The notes under the pieces are model-generated. The model saw only the letters and a list, made by a program, of their open reading frames with translations, did no database searches and had not been told where the DNA came from. From the NCBI GenBank assembly GCA_002081555.1, contig MZNV01002293.1, forward strand, positions 1 to 24,792: a DNA stretch of 24,792 nucleotides, read 5' to 3'. Shown piece by piece: positions 1 to 10,458 of this stretch. Position 1 is the first letter of the stretch. Each line of letters starts with the position of its first letter. The stretch is from Protostelium mycophagum (taxonomy: Eukaryota; Evosea; Variosea; Protosteliida; Protosteliaceae). The position numbers and the translations under genes are program-made.

Positions 1-420
1 TGACACGTGTATTGAGATCTGAAAAATTCCACTGAAAATCTGTACTTGCAAGCAGATTTATAAGCATAATACTGCTCCTATAAAAACATCCGGACACTTT
101 TGGAAGCCTACATAGTGTTTTGATAGTATGAATTCATATTGACACAAAATTGGACTTCTTTTCTGAAACAGTTGAATGTCAAACCTTGCATGAATACTGC
201 GTACCATCCTGAAACTGATGGATAAACTGAAAGAGTCAACTTGATTCTGAATCAGTATCTACACATGTACTGCAAGACAATTGGATATAACTTTTGCCCT
301 TGGCAGAATTTGCATACAATAGCTATGTTCATAGTGATACATTGACCACACCATTTATGCACAAAGAATTGAGGCAGTTATCAAGGCTAAAGGCAGACAC
401 TAAATATTAGAAAAACAGCC
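1..420 (+). mobile_element. Ty3/gypsy-type LTR retrotransposon, integrase fragment (broken fossil)
   Basis: The plus strand keeps recognisable pieces of a retroviral-type integrase core, best around 175-300. There the conserved 'AYHP.TDG..ER' signature of Ty3/gypsy integrases can be read, followed by a stretch resembling the usual 'LxxYxR' helix and the 'WxxxLxxxxxxYN' block. The element is partial: it runs off the left edge, and no LTR, reverse transcriptase or gag is visible here. It is clearly broken, with several breaks in this short piece, and looks old. Family assignment rests on the signature only; confidence is fair. Confidence 0.72.
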
Positions 421-783
421 AAAAAACTGACCCATATAAAAATATAAATGAAAAAATTCTATCTCTGCTATAAATATACCAATGGCATTAAACATACATA
501 TACACATACTACATGGCTACAAATTGTTGCTATGGTAACTACATTGTGAAATAATGATTGTGAATCAAAATAAACCAAAAACAGCTATATTTTTATTTTT
601 ATGAGTCAGTTTTTTGAGCTACTGTATAAGCAACACAGCAACAAGCTCTTATGTCTACATTCTTTGATTGTTGTACATGTTGCGTCGTTCGGACTTTCTG
701 GATCACGTGACCAATAGTCCGAAAAAAATAAACTCGAATTTTCCACCCAAGCCAAACGGAAAGAAAGACAAAGACAGAGGAAA
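421..783. other. AT-rich intergenic stretch between the retroelement fossil and the PH/NPF gene
   Basis: No gene is supported on either strand. The left part (421-600) is A/T-rich simple sequence. The right part is probably the promoter and 5' UTR of the following gene and holds the E-box-like palindrome described separately. Short open stretches on the minus strand here have no recognisable content. Confidence 0.6.
703..712. promoter_or_regulatory. E-box-like element TCACGTGACC upstream of the PH/NPF gene
   Basis: TCACGTGACC contains the CACGTG palindrome and lies about 70 bp before the ATG at 784. The same ten bases recur at 2717-2726 between the divergent LYR and REV3 genes. CACGTG is the classic bHLH/bZIP E-box or G-box core; the factor in this organism is unknown. 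Confidence 0.45.
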
Positions 784-2122
784 ATGCCGACTGTCTTCGA
801 TATCATGGAGGTCTTGCACCCCAAACCTCCTGAATTGGTGATCCCCGGCCGATTCTTCGTCCAGTAAGTTTACTGACATTGGAATACCTAAAAAAAATGT
901 TAGCGAAGGCGAGATTAATACAGTGGATGAGACGACCAAGAGAAGAAAGAAACGTCACGTCTTTTTATTCAATGATTGCCTCCTTCTCACAAAGAGGGAG
1001 GGTCCCAGACGGTTCTGGTTGAGAGTCTTCTGTAGTTTAAGAAATTCTTACATCCACCTGGAGGATGGCAAACAAGGCCGTGCGTTTCGAAAAATGATGA
1101 TTCACCTCTGAAGTCTCGCAGTTACCTTCCGTCTTGTTGCGAGAACTAGAACCTTCACCTTCTACCCGGCAAATGACAAAGAGAAGGCGGACTGGATGAG
1201 GCTCATAACCGGCTCCATCAATGGGCAGCATGAGAGGGACAAAGAAGAGGCCGCGAAGCAGAAGTCTGTTTTCCAGGCTGCGAGTCCACCTCTGTCATTC
1301 GACATCGCCAAACCTTCGGCTCCTCCTGCAGAAGAAAAGCAGTTTGGTAAGGATTCCATCTCTTTCAGTTCTCGCACTTGCGCCACAGCATGATGTGCAA
1401 TATCATAGTCTGATGTTCCTATAGACATTAGCCAGCTCTCTCCCCGCTCACAAGAGAAGAGAAAGACTTACAATTTCATCAATTTCGATGAAGAGGTGAT
1501 TTAGATCTCACGTGTACATTCTAATCTAAACGAAATAGACTATCACCCCAGTGTTCAATGCCGATTTCAACCAGCCCATCTACGCTCAGCAGGTCCGATT
1601 ATTTATTCGATGACGTCTCACCCCCCACAGCCTCAGAACCCTAACCCCTTTTCTCAGAACAATGCACCTGTCTACAACCAGACAAACCAGGAATACAACC
1701 CTGCCTTACCCAACCAGGCTGCCCCCGCCCCTGTTCAGCAGGTATAACACCCCTCTACAACTGAAGTTACCCGAAAATGCGCCACAGTATTATCTCTACT
1801 TGTATTTTCCATAATGAAATAATAATGTGATATCAAGCTGTAAATAGACAAACAAGCACCGGTTGATTTATCCAGGCCTACAACCCTTTTTTGGATACAC
1901 CTCAGAACTGGACTTCCCCATACCCGAGCACACAGGCCACTCCTCAAGGCTGGGTACACGCTGTCCCTGACCCCTTCCAACAAAACAATAATGCTGGTAT
2001 TTAGTTTTGAAACTTTTGCCACGAAGAATGTTTTGTTGGTGCGCAAGTGGTTTTATTTTGGAAAATGTGTACATTTATAGAAGTTATATTCATATTTTTT
2101 AGGATATAATCCCTTTGCCTGA
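784..2122 (+). CDS. PH-domain protein with C-terminal NPF/DPF motifs, putative endocytic adaptor
   Basis: Eight exons join in one frame: 784-863, 904-1079, 1122-1346, 1425-1495, 1539-1592, 1631-1741, 1876-1996 and 2103-2122, giving 285 residues. Residues ~10-120 form a PH domain. Visible landmarks are the opening strand 'ELVIPGRFF', the core 'RHVFLFNDCLLLTKR' and the terminal helix 'DKEKADWMRLI'. The remainder is low-complexity and Pro/Asn/Gln-rich with NPNPF, YNPF, DPF and a terminal YNPFA just before the stop. NPF binds EH domains (Eps15/intersectin class) and DPF binds the AP-2 alpha ear. The protein therefore most likely bridges phosphoinositide membrane and the clathrin endocytic network; this is inferred from motifs. 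An AATAAA lies 12 nt after the stop. An extra upstream exon cannot be excluded, but the ATG at 784 starts the frame cleanly. Confidence 0.85.
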
Positions 2123-2134
2123 TGTGTAGAACAA

Positions 2135-2140
2135 AATAAA
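2135..2140 (+). terminator. AATAAA polyadenylation signal of the PH/NPF gene
   Basis: AATAAA starts 12 nt after the TGA at 2120-2122. The 3' UTR must be short, because the convergent LYR gene ends at 2226. Confidence 0.5.
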
Positions 2141-2225
2141 GATAGTACCAACACTCAATTCTCATGATAAGATTAATCCATTTAAAGGAGTAACTTGTTT
2201 CAGAATCTGTATTGTTCCGCGATGA

Positions 2226-2680
2226 TCATCTGTCCATAAAATGGAAGCGTCTCATGAGCTTCTCGTGGCGTCTGTATTGATCATCTCCAATTCGATCGTC
2301 CAACTGAGCGTTTTTTTCATTCTTCCTTCCTTGGGAATTGACCACCTGCAGAATCAACAAGATGAATCGACCGAAAAAGTCTCACCTCTCCTTCTCGTAC
2401 AACATATGTTCTTGTTGAGGGTTGTCCACGAAGATGACGAGGCTTCCACATGGACTCAATAAACTGCAGATTATTTTGGCCATCTTGTGTTTTTTCAGAG
2501 TGATGAAATCAGATTGATTTGATGACCTTTTAGAGCTTTTGTCAACTCTTCTCCCTTCTTCTCTCTATTGTTCCTGAAAGACGTTCGTATTTGGTCAAGA
2601 TGTTTGGCTCTCTGCTTCTGGTCTGGGTTGTATACAATCGCCCGAAGTAGATTACGATATAGACCTGTGGTCGTTGCCAT
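2226..2680 (-). CDS. LYR-motif (Complex1_LYR family) small protein
   Basis: Three exons on the minus strand, 2680-2527, 2483-2386 and 2345-2226, encode 123 residues. The LYR tripeptide is at residues 7-9 ('TGLYRNLLR'). It is followed by a basic amphipathic helix with the family's 'IRTSFRNNR' phenylalanine, and a third helix ('ELTKALKDGQNNLQFIE'). LYR proteins are small three-helix factors. They sit in the mitochondrial matrix, bind acyl-ACP, and act in Fe-S cluster delivery or assembly of respiratory complexes. The subfamily (LYRM1, ISD11, ETFRF1, FMC1 and so on) cannot be assigned by eye. The C-terminal ~40 residues are charged and not part of the core. The start codon lies 120 bp from the REV3 start, head to head. 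Confidence 0.82.
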
Positions 2681-2715
2681 GTTTGATTGTGATAATCATC
2701 ATCCGCTGTGATCTC

Positions 2716-2726
2716 GTCACGTGACC
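2716..2726. promoter_or_regulatory. E-box-like palindrome GTCACGTGAC(C) in the shared LYR/REV3 promoter
   Basis: GTCACGTGAC at 2716-2725 is a perfect 10-bp palindrome in the 120-bp gap between the divergent start codons at 2680 (-) and 2801 (+). Extended by one base it contains the same TCACGTGACC seen at 703-712. A bidirectional promoter element is the simplest reading. Confidence 0.5.
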
Positions 2727-2800
2727 GATTCTACAACAAGAAGAAACGGCTCCTTTTCCGCGAATTGAAACGCAAACCACGAAGGGGAGCATGGGCCAAA

Positions 2801-5800
2801 ATGAGCATACCTCCTCCTGATTCCTTCTTCTCTATGAGAATTATGGATATCGACCATTATATGACGAAACCTCGAGAAGAATTGGACATAATATACTCTT
2901 CCTTCACAGGTTCTGCTGTGAGTCAGGTTCCTGTAATTAGAATATTTGGTTCTACTCCTGCTGGCCAGAAAGTCTGTCTTCATCTTCACAAGGTGTGATA
3001 ATTCATACAGCAGGTGATCATTGATGTTAAGACACTATTAGGCCTTTCCGTATTTTTTTCTCCAATATGATGATACTCTCCCCCTTGGAATGGAATATGG
3101 TGATACTATCACATCAAACCTCTAACACCACCTGATTTCGTCAGTTAAATCTTATATTCAAAGACTCGCAATCAGCATAGAGAAGGCAATGGAAGTGGGC
3201 ATGCAAAATAATCAGCACCGCCAGACGATTTTTAATATTTCTGTGGTCAGAGGAAAGCCATTCTATGGTTGTCACCTGTATGAGAAAGTGTTTTTCAAGG
3301 TGTGTATAACGCAATAATTATACATTAAAATTTGAAGGTGTTTTTGTACAACCCTCAGACTATGGCTAAGGTGATCGCCCTCTTACGGAGTGGTGCAATC
3401 ATGAACACCATCTTCCAACCTTATGAGGTCTGTCTGAATTGATATTCTATAAATAGAATTTTGATCTTCTCTCATGTCTTCAGGCACACGTACCTTTTCT
3501 GCTTCAAGTTTTTGTGGATTATAATTTATATGGGATGGGGTTTATCAACCTGTCAGACGTGACATTCCGACACCCCGTCCCAAAGTCAAACCGTGTGATG
3601 AATTGGAAGAAAGATATCGTGTACGACATTCAAGACAAAGTGTCACACGCCTTATCAGGTGGGGAGCTCCTTGTAGATGAACAAAAAATAACTTGAAAAA
3701 TAGAATCTGAAATCCTATCCAAAATATGGTTGGAATCAAATATAAATGTGAATTCAATATCTACAACACCGAGACAAACAACCTGCCAAATAGAGATTGA
3801 CGCTGAGATGGAAGGTCAGTCCCATCACAAAATACAAAAATGACAAGGTCAGATATTTTGAACATACGAGACGTGCTACATATAGAGGACAACCAAAAGA
3901 AGGTATGTCAATATTGGGATTTCGGTTAAGTGCTCAGGTACACTCATTGGCTTCCATTTGGAAAGAGGAAAGGGAGAGGCGAAGAAATCTCGGTAAGTCG
4001 AGTCAGCCGACCCAAATCTCTTCAGACCCTCGAAACGTAATCCCAAACGAACTACAACGGTATCTACAAGAGAGGGTGAGAATTTTGGTATTTTTGGGGG
4101 TTCTGATAATATATAGTTGCACGATATTGCGGAGAGTGACAGGAGGAGGGGAACTGGAGACAGTGTCAGTAAGTGTCAAATCTGTCATATTTGACATAAT
4201 AAAACCCCAGGTGGAAACACACCAGAGGTATTAGAAGTGACACCGCCTTCAAACGTCCCACCACACATGCTCAAGCAGAAGACCACAGAAAAGAAGAGTG
4301 ACGTCACAGCAGAGGTGGATCGTGACATTGTCATGACTCAAGTGGTGAAATCCCATTGAAAGTTCAGACGATCTGACCGTTGTAGACGGCGAGAGAGGAA
4401 GACATACATAGGTGGGCTCAAGATGACGTGGAAGTTGTAGATTCAGAAGGTTCAGAGGATGAGACGGACGGAAATAAGGAAGCAAAATTCATCGCATCGC
4501 AACGCGAAGTTCGAGATATCATGTCAGTGAATCTCATTCATTTTGTCAATAAAACGGGCTGATAGTGAGTAGAGAGACTTCAGAGGCAGTTGTAGATGAG
4601 GATTTGGGAGGGTTAGATGATTTATTAGCAGCCATGCAAAGCCAAAGCGAACAACAGAAAACTAATTGGATAAACTCTTCCACAACATCAAATGTCGACA
4701 CCGATGAGGATATCCCACAATTAGACGGACACGACGATATCCTAGATATCGGTGAGATATCTCATTGAAAGATCTTATCTCAAAATTGACATATGATATC
4801 ATAGAACACCTGGTACCGACAGAGTTTGCGTTTCTCCAGAACAAGAATAAATCGAGCTCGAAATCACCCAAACCAAAACCGAATTATATGGTACCGACAT
4901 GTCAAAGGATTAAACGTACTGACTCGTTGTAGAACGGCAAGAAATTTTGTTCCATAGTGCCACACAAAGAGAGAAACGATCAAAAGAAGCAAGAAAAGGT
5001 CATCGAGATTTTATCTGAGGAAGAGAAGGACACCAGACCGCCCCAAACAAAACCCAGGAAAATCGTAAAAAAAGCAAAATTACAATTCATGGGGGGTAGA
5101 TCTACAACGATCAACACAGAGGAGCAGCAATCGAGATTTCACCGTAATCTCGTCACCAAGGAGAAACCTTCACACCCCAAACCTCCTCTACAAAAGAAGC
5201 ACCCTTCACAATCATTCGCGTCGTTTCAAAGGAATATTCCGTCGGGATCATTTACGACGTCTCAAAAAAGTGTGCCGTCACAGAGGCAAGTTGTAGATCC
5301 AACCCCTCCTACTGATGAAGAGATACCCAATTCTCTACCTTCAAGATTACGCATGGAAAACAATAAGAGAGAACCGAATATAGTGAGTATTTCCACATGT
5401 TTTTAGAAGCAAATATTCCCCACGACAAGTTACCGAGCTGAATCACGTTAGGATACCGTTTCAAAGAAGAGACCACTGGGAGCACAGGTAAACCTGGTCG
5501 CGAAGAAGCGAAAGAATTTCCGAGTTAGGTTTTCAGAACGACCACCCACTGAAATCGAACCCCGAATGTACATGTATGGAGAGGAGATGATGACGTCATC
5601 ACTACTCATGATTGTAGATCCACACCTGAGGACGACGTTTGTCCGACATTTTCCTCAGCAAATCCTATTTATGATTCATCATCCAGTATGCCTGAATGTG
5701 CACACAATGATACGGAGGACAACACTCTTCCCGCCAAAATTATCCCCGACCCTCCTCCCAAAACTCCGGTCAACCCCACACTGGAAGTGGAACCCATCAA

Positions 5801-8800
5801 ACTGAAATTTCCGGGAGTTTATTCACCTCCATCTACAACGAAGACACACCCAGCCTCTTCCCCTCGAGGAAACCCGAGTATCTACAACTCACCACTCGCG
5901 TTATCCCCAGATGGCGCCCCGCAGAACCAACCTCAAATTCCCGCCTTTTCTACACCTGAGAAGTTGAGCCTATCTCCTAAAGTTAGCCCAGAAGAATTTA
6001 TGCTGGCGGCCACTCAGGGTATTTACGATGCAGAGACGGACAAGTCAGTAATCTTCCGTGAAATTTCCCAGAAATTCTGAATGGACCAGGTCCCCCTTCT
6101 TGTTAGCGGAGAGTCCCCAAGTGAATGCGGAGACTGTTGTAGATTCCAAAAGTGTAGTGAGAAGATTATTTCAGGACCCCGACACCAGCACATTAGACGA
6201 TGTAAATCAATTTAATCGTTCACATGAATCACGTGTTTTTACTCATATAATGCAGAGCCAATTTAAATTGGACAAAACAGGATCACATTCTGAGAGGGAC
6301 AATAACCACACCCTTCAGTCAAAATTGGTAAACACGCTGGGAGTATTGTCGCCGGGAATGCACATGCTGACCCTCGCCAGAAAGCCTCCGACTCGGGAAG
6401 AGGTGATTTGTACATGTTTTTTGATAATATAAATGTAGAATGGTGGTGTACCACAATTTTTATTATCGGGCAAAATGAAATTCATATGGATTTATAATTG
6501 ACGATTGTAGATTGGACATTCTGGATTATATCATCAAGGTCCATTCTATGGTAACCCTTCTGATCTCCCGAATGTTCCAAGAAAATTTGCCGGAACGGTA
6601 AAGAATATACCAGCCACCTCTTTAGCTTTTTTGGAGGAATTCTCACCCAAATGTGAAGAAGCACCTCCTTGGAGACGGGAGATTCTGACCCGAGATATGG
6701 AGATGGCCGAAGCGTAAATTTCCATGAATTTTCAACTGATCTGATGTGTGAAGAGATAATTTGGTTGTCATGGTTCCTGTAAGGCCAGCACCCTCCGTCT
6801 CTGCGGTCATGTCTTCGTTGAAAGAAAATCCTGCGAAAATTCCACAACAGGCGAAACCCCCTAAGAGGGTCAGACCTATCACGGGAATTTCTCAGGTGAA
6901 TTTCCCCGGAACTTTCCCGGAATTTCCTGACCTATTTTTAGATCGATCCACCGACTCAGGCCACTCATGTGTTTGCTGTACAATTAGATTTATTACAGAA
7001 ATCCGCCCTTTTGAATTCCAACCAGCACATCACTCAATTTTCCGTAGAAATACACGGCAAGAATATCAAAAATATCTTTGCTGACGTCATCAGTCAATTC
7101 TGTGGGGGACCTGAAGCCAAATCCGTTGACTGATCCGATATGCATGATAGCATACTCTATACGTGACGATAATGCGATAGAGAGGTCCGGAAGGCACTAC
7201 AAGTGAGTTCGTACCACTACAACGCTGTAAAATCCCGTTTTAATTCTAGCAGGGATTTCGTCGGAGTTCTGATGGTCGACGAAGACGGGACTCATTTGCC
7301 TTCAGGCCTCAGCGGTGAGATGATTTATTTTTCCCGCCATTTTTGACAGACTACAACGATGTAGGTATCAGGATAGACAAATTCAGTGACGAGATCAACA
7401 TGTTGACAGAGTTTGTACAATTGGTGAGAAGGTTAGACCCGGACGTGTTGATTGGTTATGAGGTGCAACAAGAGTCCTTCGGCTATATCGTGGATAGAGG
7501 AAAGCACCTCAGTATCCTATTATACTCTTTAACTTTGTTGAATGTTCAGTGATATTGCAATCGAAACGACCATCTTGGTGATCCATCTGATCAGTGAATA
7601 TTCAAATAATTTGAATTTTCCTTCACTTGGAAAGACATCGACTTGTGCCAAGAACTCTCTAGACTTCTCGTAAATAACAACAATAACAACCATGGAATTG
7701 ATCAATGGGGATTCACCCACGCATCGGGGATACATATACCGGGAAGAATACTACTCAATGTGTGGAGAATCATGAGATCTGAAGTCAAGACGAACGTATA
7801 CGATTTTGAAAACATCGCCTACCACGTGCTTCAGAAGAGGTCGAGTCTAATACATGCGAGTCAGTGCTGATGGTGGCAGGGTTCCGCATTATTCGTTCAA
7901 GTGCTTGACCGAATGGTACCAAGATGTGAAGAGCAGATGGAAGACAATATCTCACATCACGTCGAGAGCACACATGAATATAAAGATGTTGCATAATCTA
8001 GATGTCATACCCAGGACGAGGTATGAGATTCTTCTGGTTTTGAGATATATGACGATACGTCAGTGAGTTGGCACGTGTATACGGAATAGATTTCTTTTCT
8101 GTATTGTCAAGAGGCTCTCAATACAGAGTAGAATCAATGGTGTTAAGATTGACTAAACCACTCAATTACATACTCGTGTCCCCCAGTAAACAACAAGTAA
8201 TAATAGCCCAGATCATAGTTTTGGACTGACATAATGAGGTGAGCAGACAGAAGGCACCAGAGTGTGTTCCTTTAGTGATGGAACCTAATACCCAATTTTA
8301 CACCAGCCCCGTTCTCGTCTTTGATTTTCAATCTCTATATCCTTCTATGGTGATAGCATACAATTACTGGTAATTCCGTCCATTGTCGACATCAGCCGTC
8401 TACATTTCATACCCATATATCACAGTTATTCCACGTGTCTTGGTAGCATGAAATATAATCAGAATAAAATGCTGGGAACTTTGCCGTACGAGCCGCCTGC
8501 GGGCCTTATCGGACAGCTGGAGGACAAGATTAACGGTGAAGCATCGCGTTGTAGATGAGATCGTTTTACTCATTGTAGAACAGTGTCCCCGAATGAGGTG
8601 ATGTACGTCAACGAGGAGTTTAGAAGGGGCGTACTTCCTTCTCTTTTAAGCGAGATCTTAGACACGAGAATAATGGTGAAACGCGCCATGAAACAAGTCA
8701 AAGATAATAAGGTGATACACATTCTCCCGCCCAAACCCATCTTTTGAATTTCAAACAGTCTCTCACTCGCATGCTGGACGCCAGGCAGATGGGACTGAAG

Positions 8801-10315
8801 ATGATTGCTAATGTGACATACGGATATACCTCAGCATCCTTCTCGGGAAGAATGCCGTGTGTACAACTGGCAGACTCAATAGTACAAATGGGTAGGCAAA
8901 CTATCGAAGAATCAGTCAGAATGGTGGAGTCAGAAAAAGAGTGGAACGCCAGGGTCGTGTACGGGGACACCGACTCTATGTTTGTATTGGTGAGATTTCG
9001 ATGAAATTTCAGGATTTATAATTGACTGGTTGTAGTTGGAAGGGGCGTCGAGGGAGAGGGCTTTCCAAATCGGACAAATAATCGCTGCGAGAATCACAGC
9101 ATCAAACCCGAGCCCTGTAAAATTGAATTTTGAGAAGGTTCGTCCTTTCCCGCCATTTCCTGAAATTCAAAATTCAAATATTCAGGTATATCACCCTTGT
9201 ATTTTGGTCACCAAAAAGAGATATGTCGGATTTAAATACGAGAACGCGAACCAAACCGAGCCCACTTTCGATGCAAAAGGCATAGAGACGGTGAGAAGAG
9301 ACACCTGCCCGGCTGTTTCTAAAATAATGGCAAAGTCACTGAGGTAAGATGTGCGTTGTAGATGGATCATCTTAAACATGGAAGGATACTATTCAAGAGT
9401 AAAGATTTATCACAAGTGAAGGAGTATCTCCAGAGCCAGTGGAACAAAATCATTTCCGGCAGGGTCAGCCTCGAAGATTTCATTTTTGCAAAAGAAGTCA
9501 GGCTGGGGACGTACAGGTGCGATGTCTTTGTCAGGTTATTTCGAGTCTGATCGAATTGTAGTGAGAGGGGGGTCCCCCCACCCGCCGTTGTAGTCGCCAA
9601 GAAAAACATGGAGAAAGACCCCAGAGCCGAGCCCAGATACGCAGAGAGGTGATTGAAATCTCACTGAAATTTCATCCTAAAAAATGCAGAGTGAGGTATG
9701 TGGTGGCTTTTGGAAGGCCTGATGCGAGGCTGACTGACTTGGTGATGACACCCGAAGAATTCATGTCTAAATGGTACGGCCTCATCATTGCGAAAACCCT
9801 GATAGATTCCAGTGGAAGTGTATCGTTGAACTCAACGTATTACATCACGAAGCAGATCATACCAGCACTCGCGAGGCTCTTTAACATCGTCGGTGTAGAC
9901 GTGAAGGCATGGTACGATCAAATGCCAAGAAACACGACCAACAGAAAGCACCAGAAATTCTTGGGGCAAGCGATGAGGACGATCGACCACTACTACAGAT
10001 CCAAGTTTTGTTGTTTGTGCGGGGCGCCTGGGGCCGACCAAACAGAGAGGTGATTCTCTCATGATCTGTTCCTGATGATCTGATCGTTTCAGATGTCCCT
10101 CCTGCATCAATGATCCGCAGTTGAGCACCTTTCTCATCATGAGTGAGATCAGACAGAGTGAGAAGAAACTTCACGACATAGAGTCCATCTGCCGAGACTG
10201 CAGCGGACAGACCTGCGGCCCCATCCGCTGCGACTCTGTCGATTGTCCTGTCATGTTTAGAAGGAAAGAGGCTGAAAGGAAGGCTCAGTATTGGCAGGAA
10301 AAGAGTATTTCTTAA
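2801..10315 (+). CDS. REV3: DNA polymerase zeta catalytic subunit (REV3, family B)
   Basis: This is translesion DNA polymerase, extending primers past lesions in the nucleus with REV7 and POLD2/POLD3-type subunits. The N-terminal domain (2801-3700) reads '[22 protein letters not shown]', '[12 protein letters not shown]', '[18 protein letters not shown]' and '[12 protein letters not shown]', nearly matching animal REV3. A poorly conserved Ser/Pro/Lys-rich middle (~3800-6350) precedes 'KPPTREE' and '[12 protein letters not shown]' (6364-6564), the REV3-specific box. The exonuclease-like fold (~7000-8030) has '[17 protein letters not shown]'. Polymerase motifs follow: A 'DFQSLYPS' (~8325), B '[19 protein letters not shown]' (~8750) and C 'YGDTDSMFV' (~8970). 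Two C-terminal cysteine clusters (10009-10250) fit the zinc finger and the [4Fe-4S] CysB site. About 25 or more short introns interrupt it. Some middle exon joins, for example near 3815-4500 and 7085-7115, are uncertain. Start: the ATG at 2801, though the frame is open further upstream. Confidence 0.96.
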
Positions 10316-10353
10316 GCATCAGTTGTCAGGGCGACGCCTTTCCTAAGAAAAGA

Positions 10354-10359
10354 TAATAA
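10354..10359 (+). terminator. AATAAA polyadenylation signal after REV3
   Basis: AATAAA lies 39 nt after the REV3 stop at 10313-10315 and about 100 nt before the next start codon, so the 3' end of REV3 and the next promoter share a very short gap. Confidence 0.5.
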
Positions 10360-10458
10360 AGATCCCTTTCTGAATTCTGAACGTATTTCGGGACGAAAGT
10401 GAGAAGGTCACACCAACAGCCTCAGAAGCACAGCTTAAAGTGGCCTTGAGCCGAAATC

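Noticed and set aside
9355-9360. TTGTAG as a splice acceptor giving an 18-nt intron
   Set aside because: Using the AG at the end of 'catggaag' (~9385) gives a 41-nt intron and the conserved REV3 sequence '[11 protein letters not shown]'.
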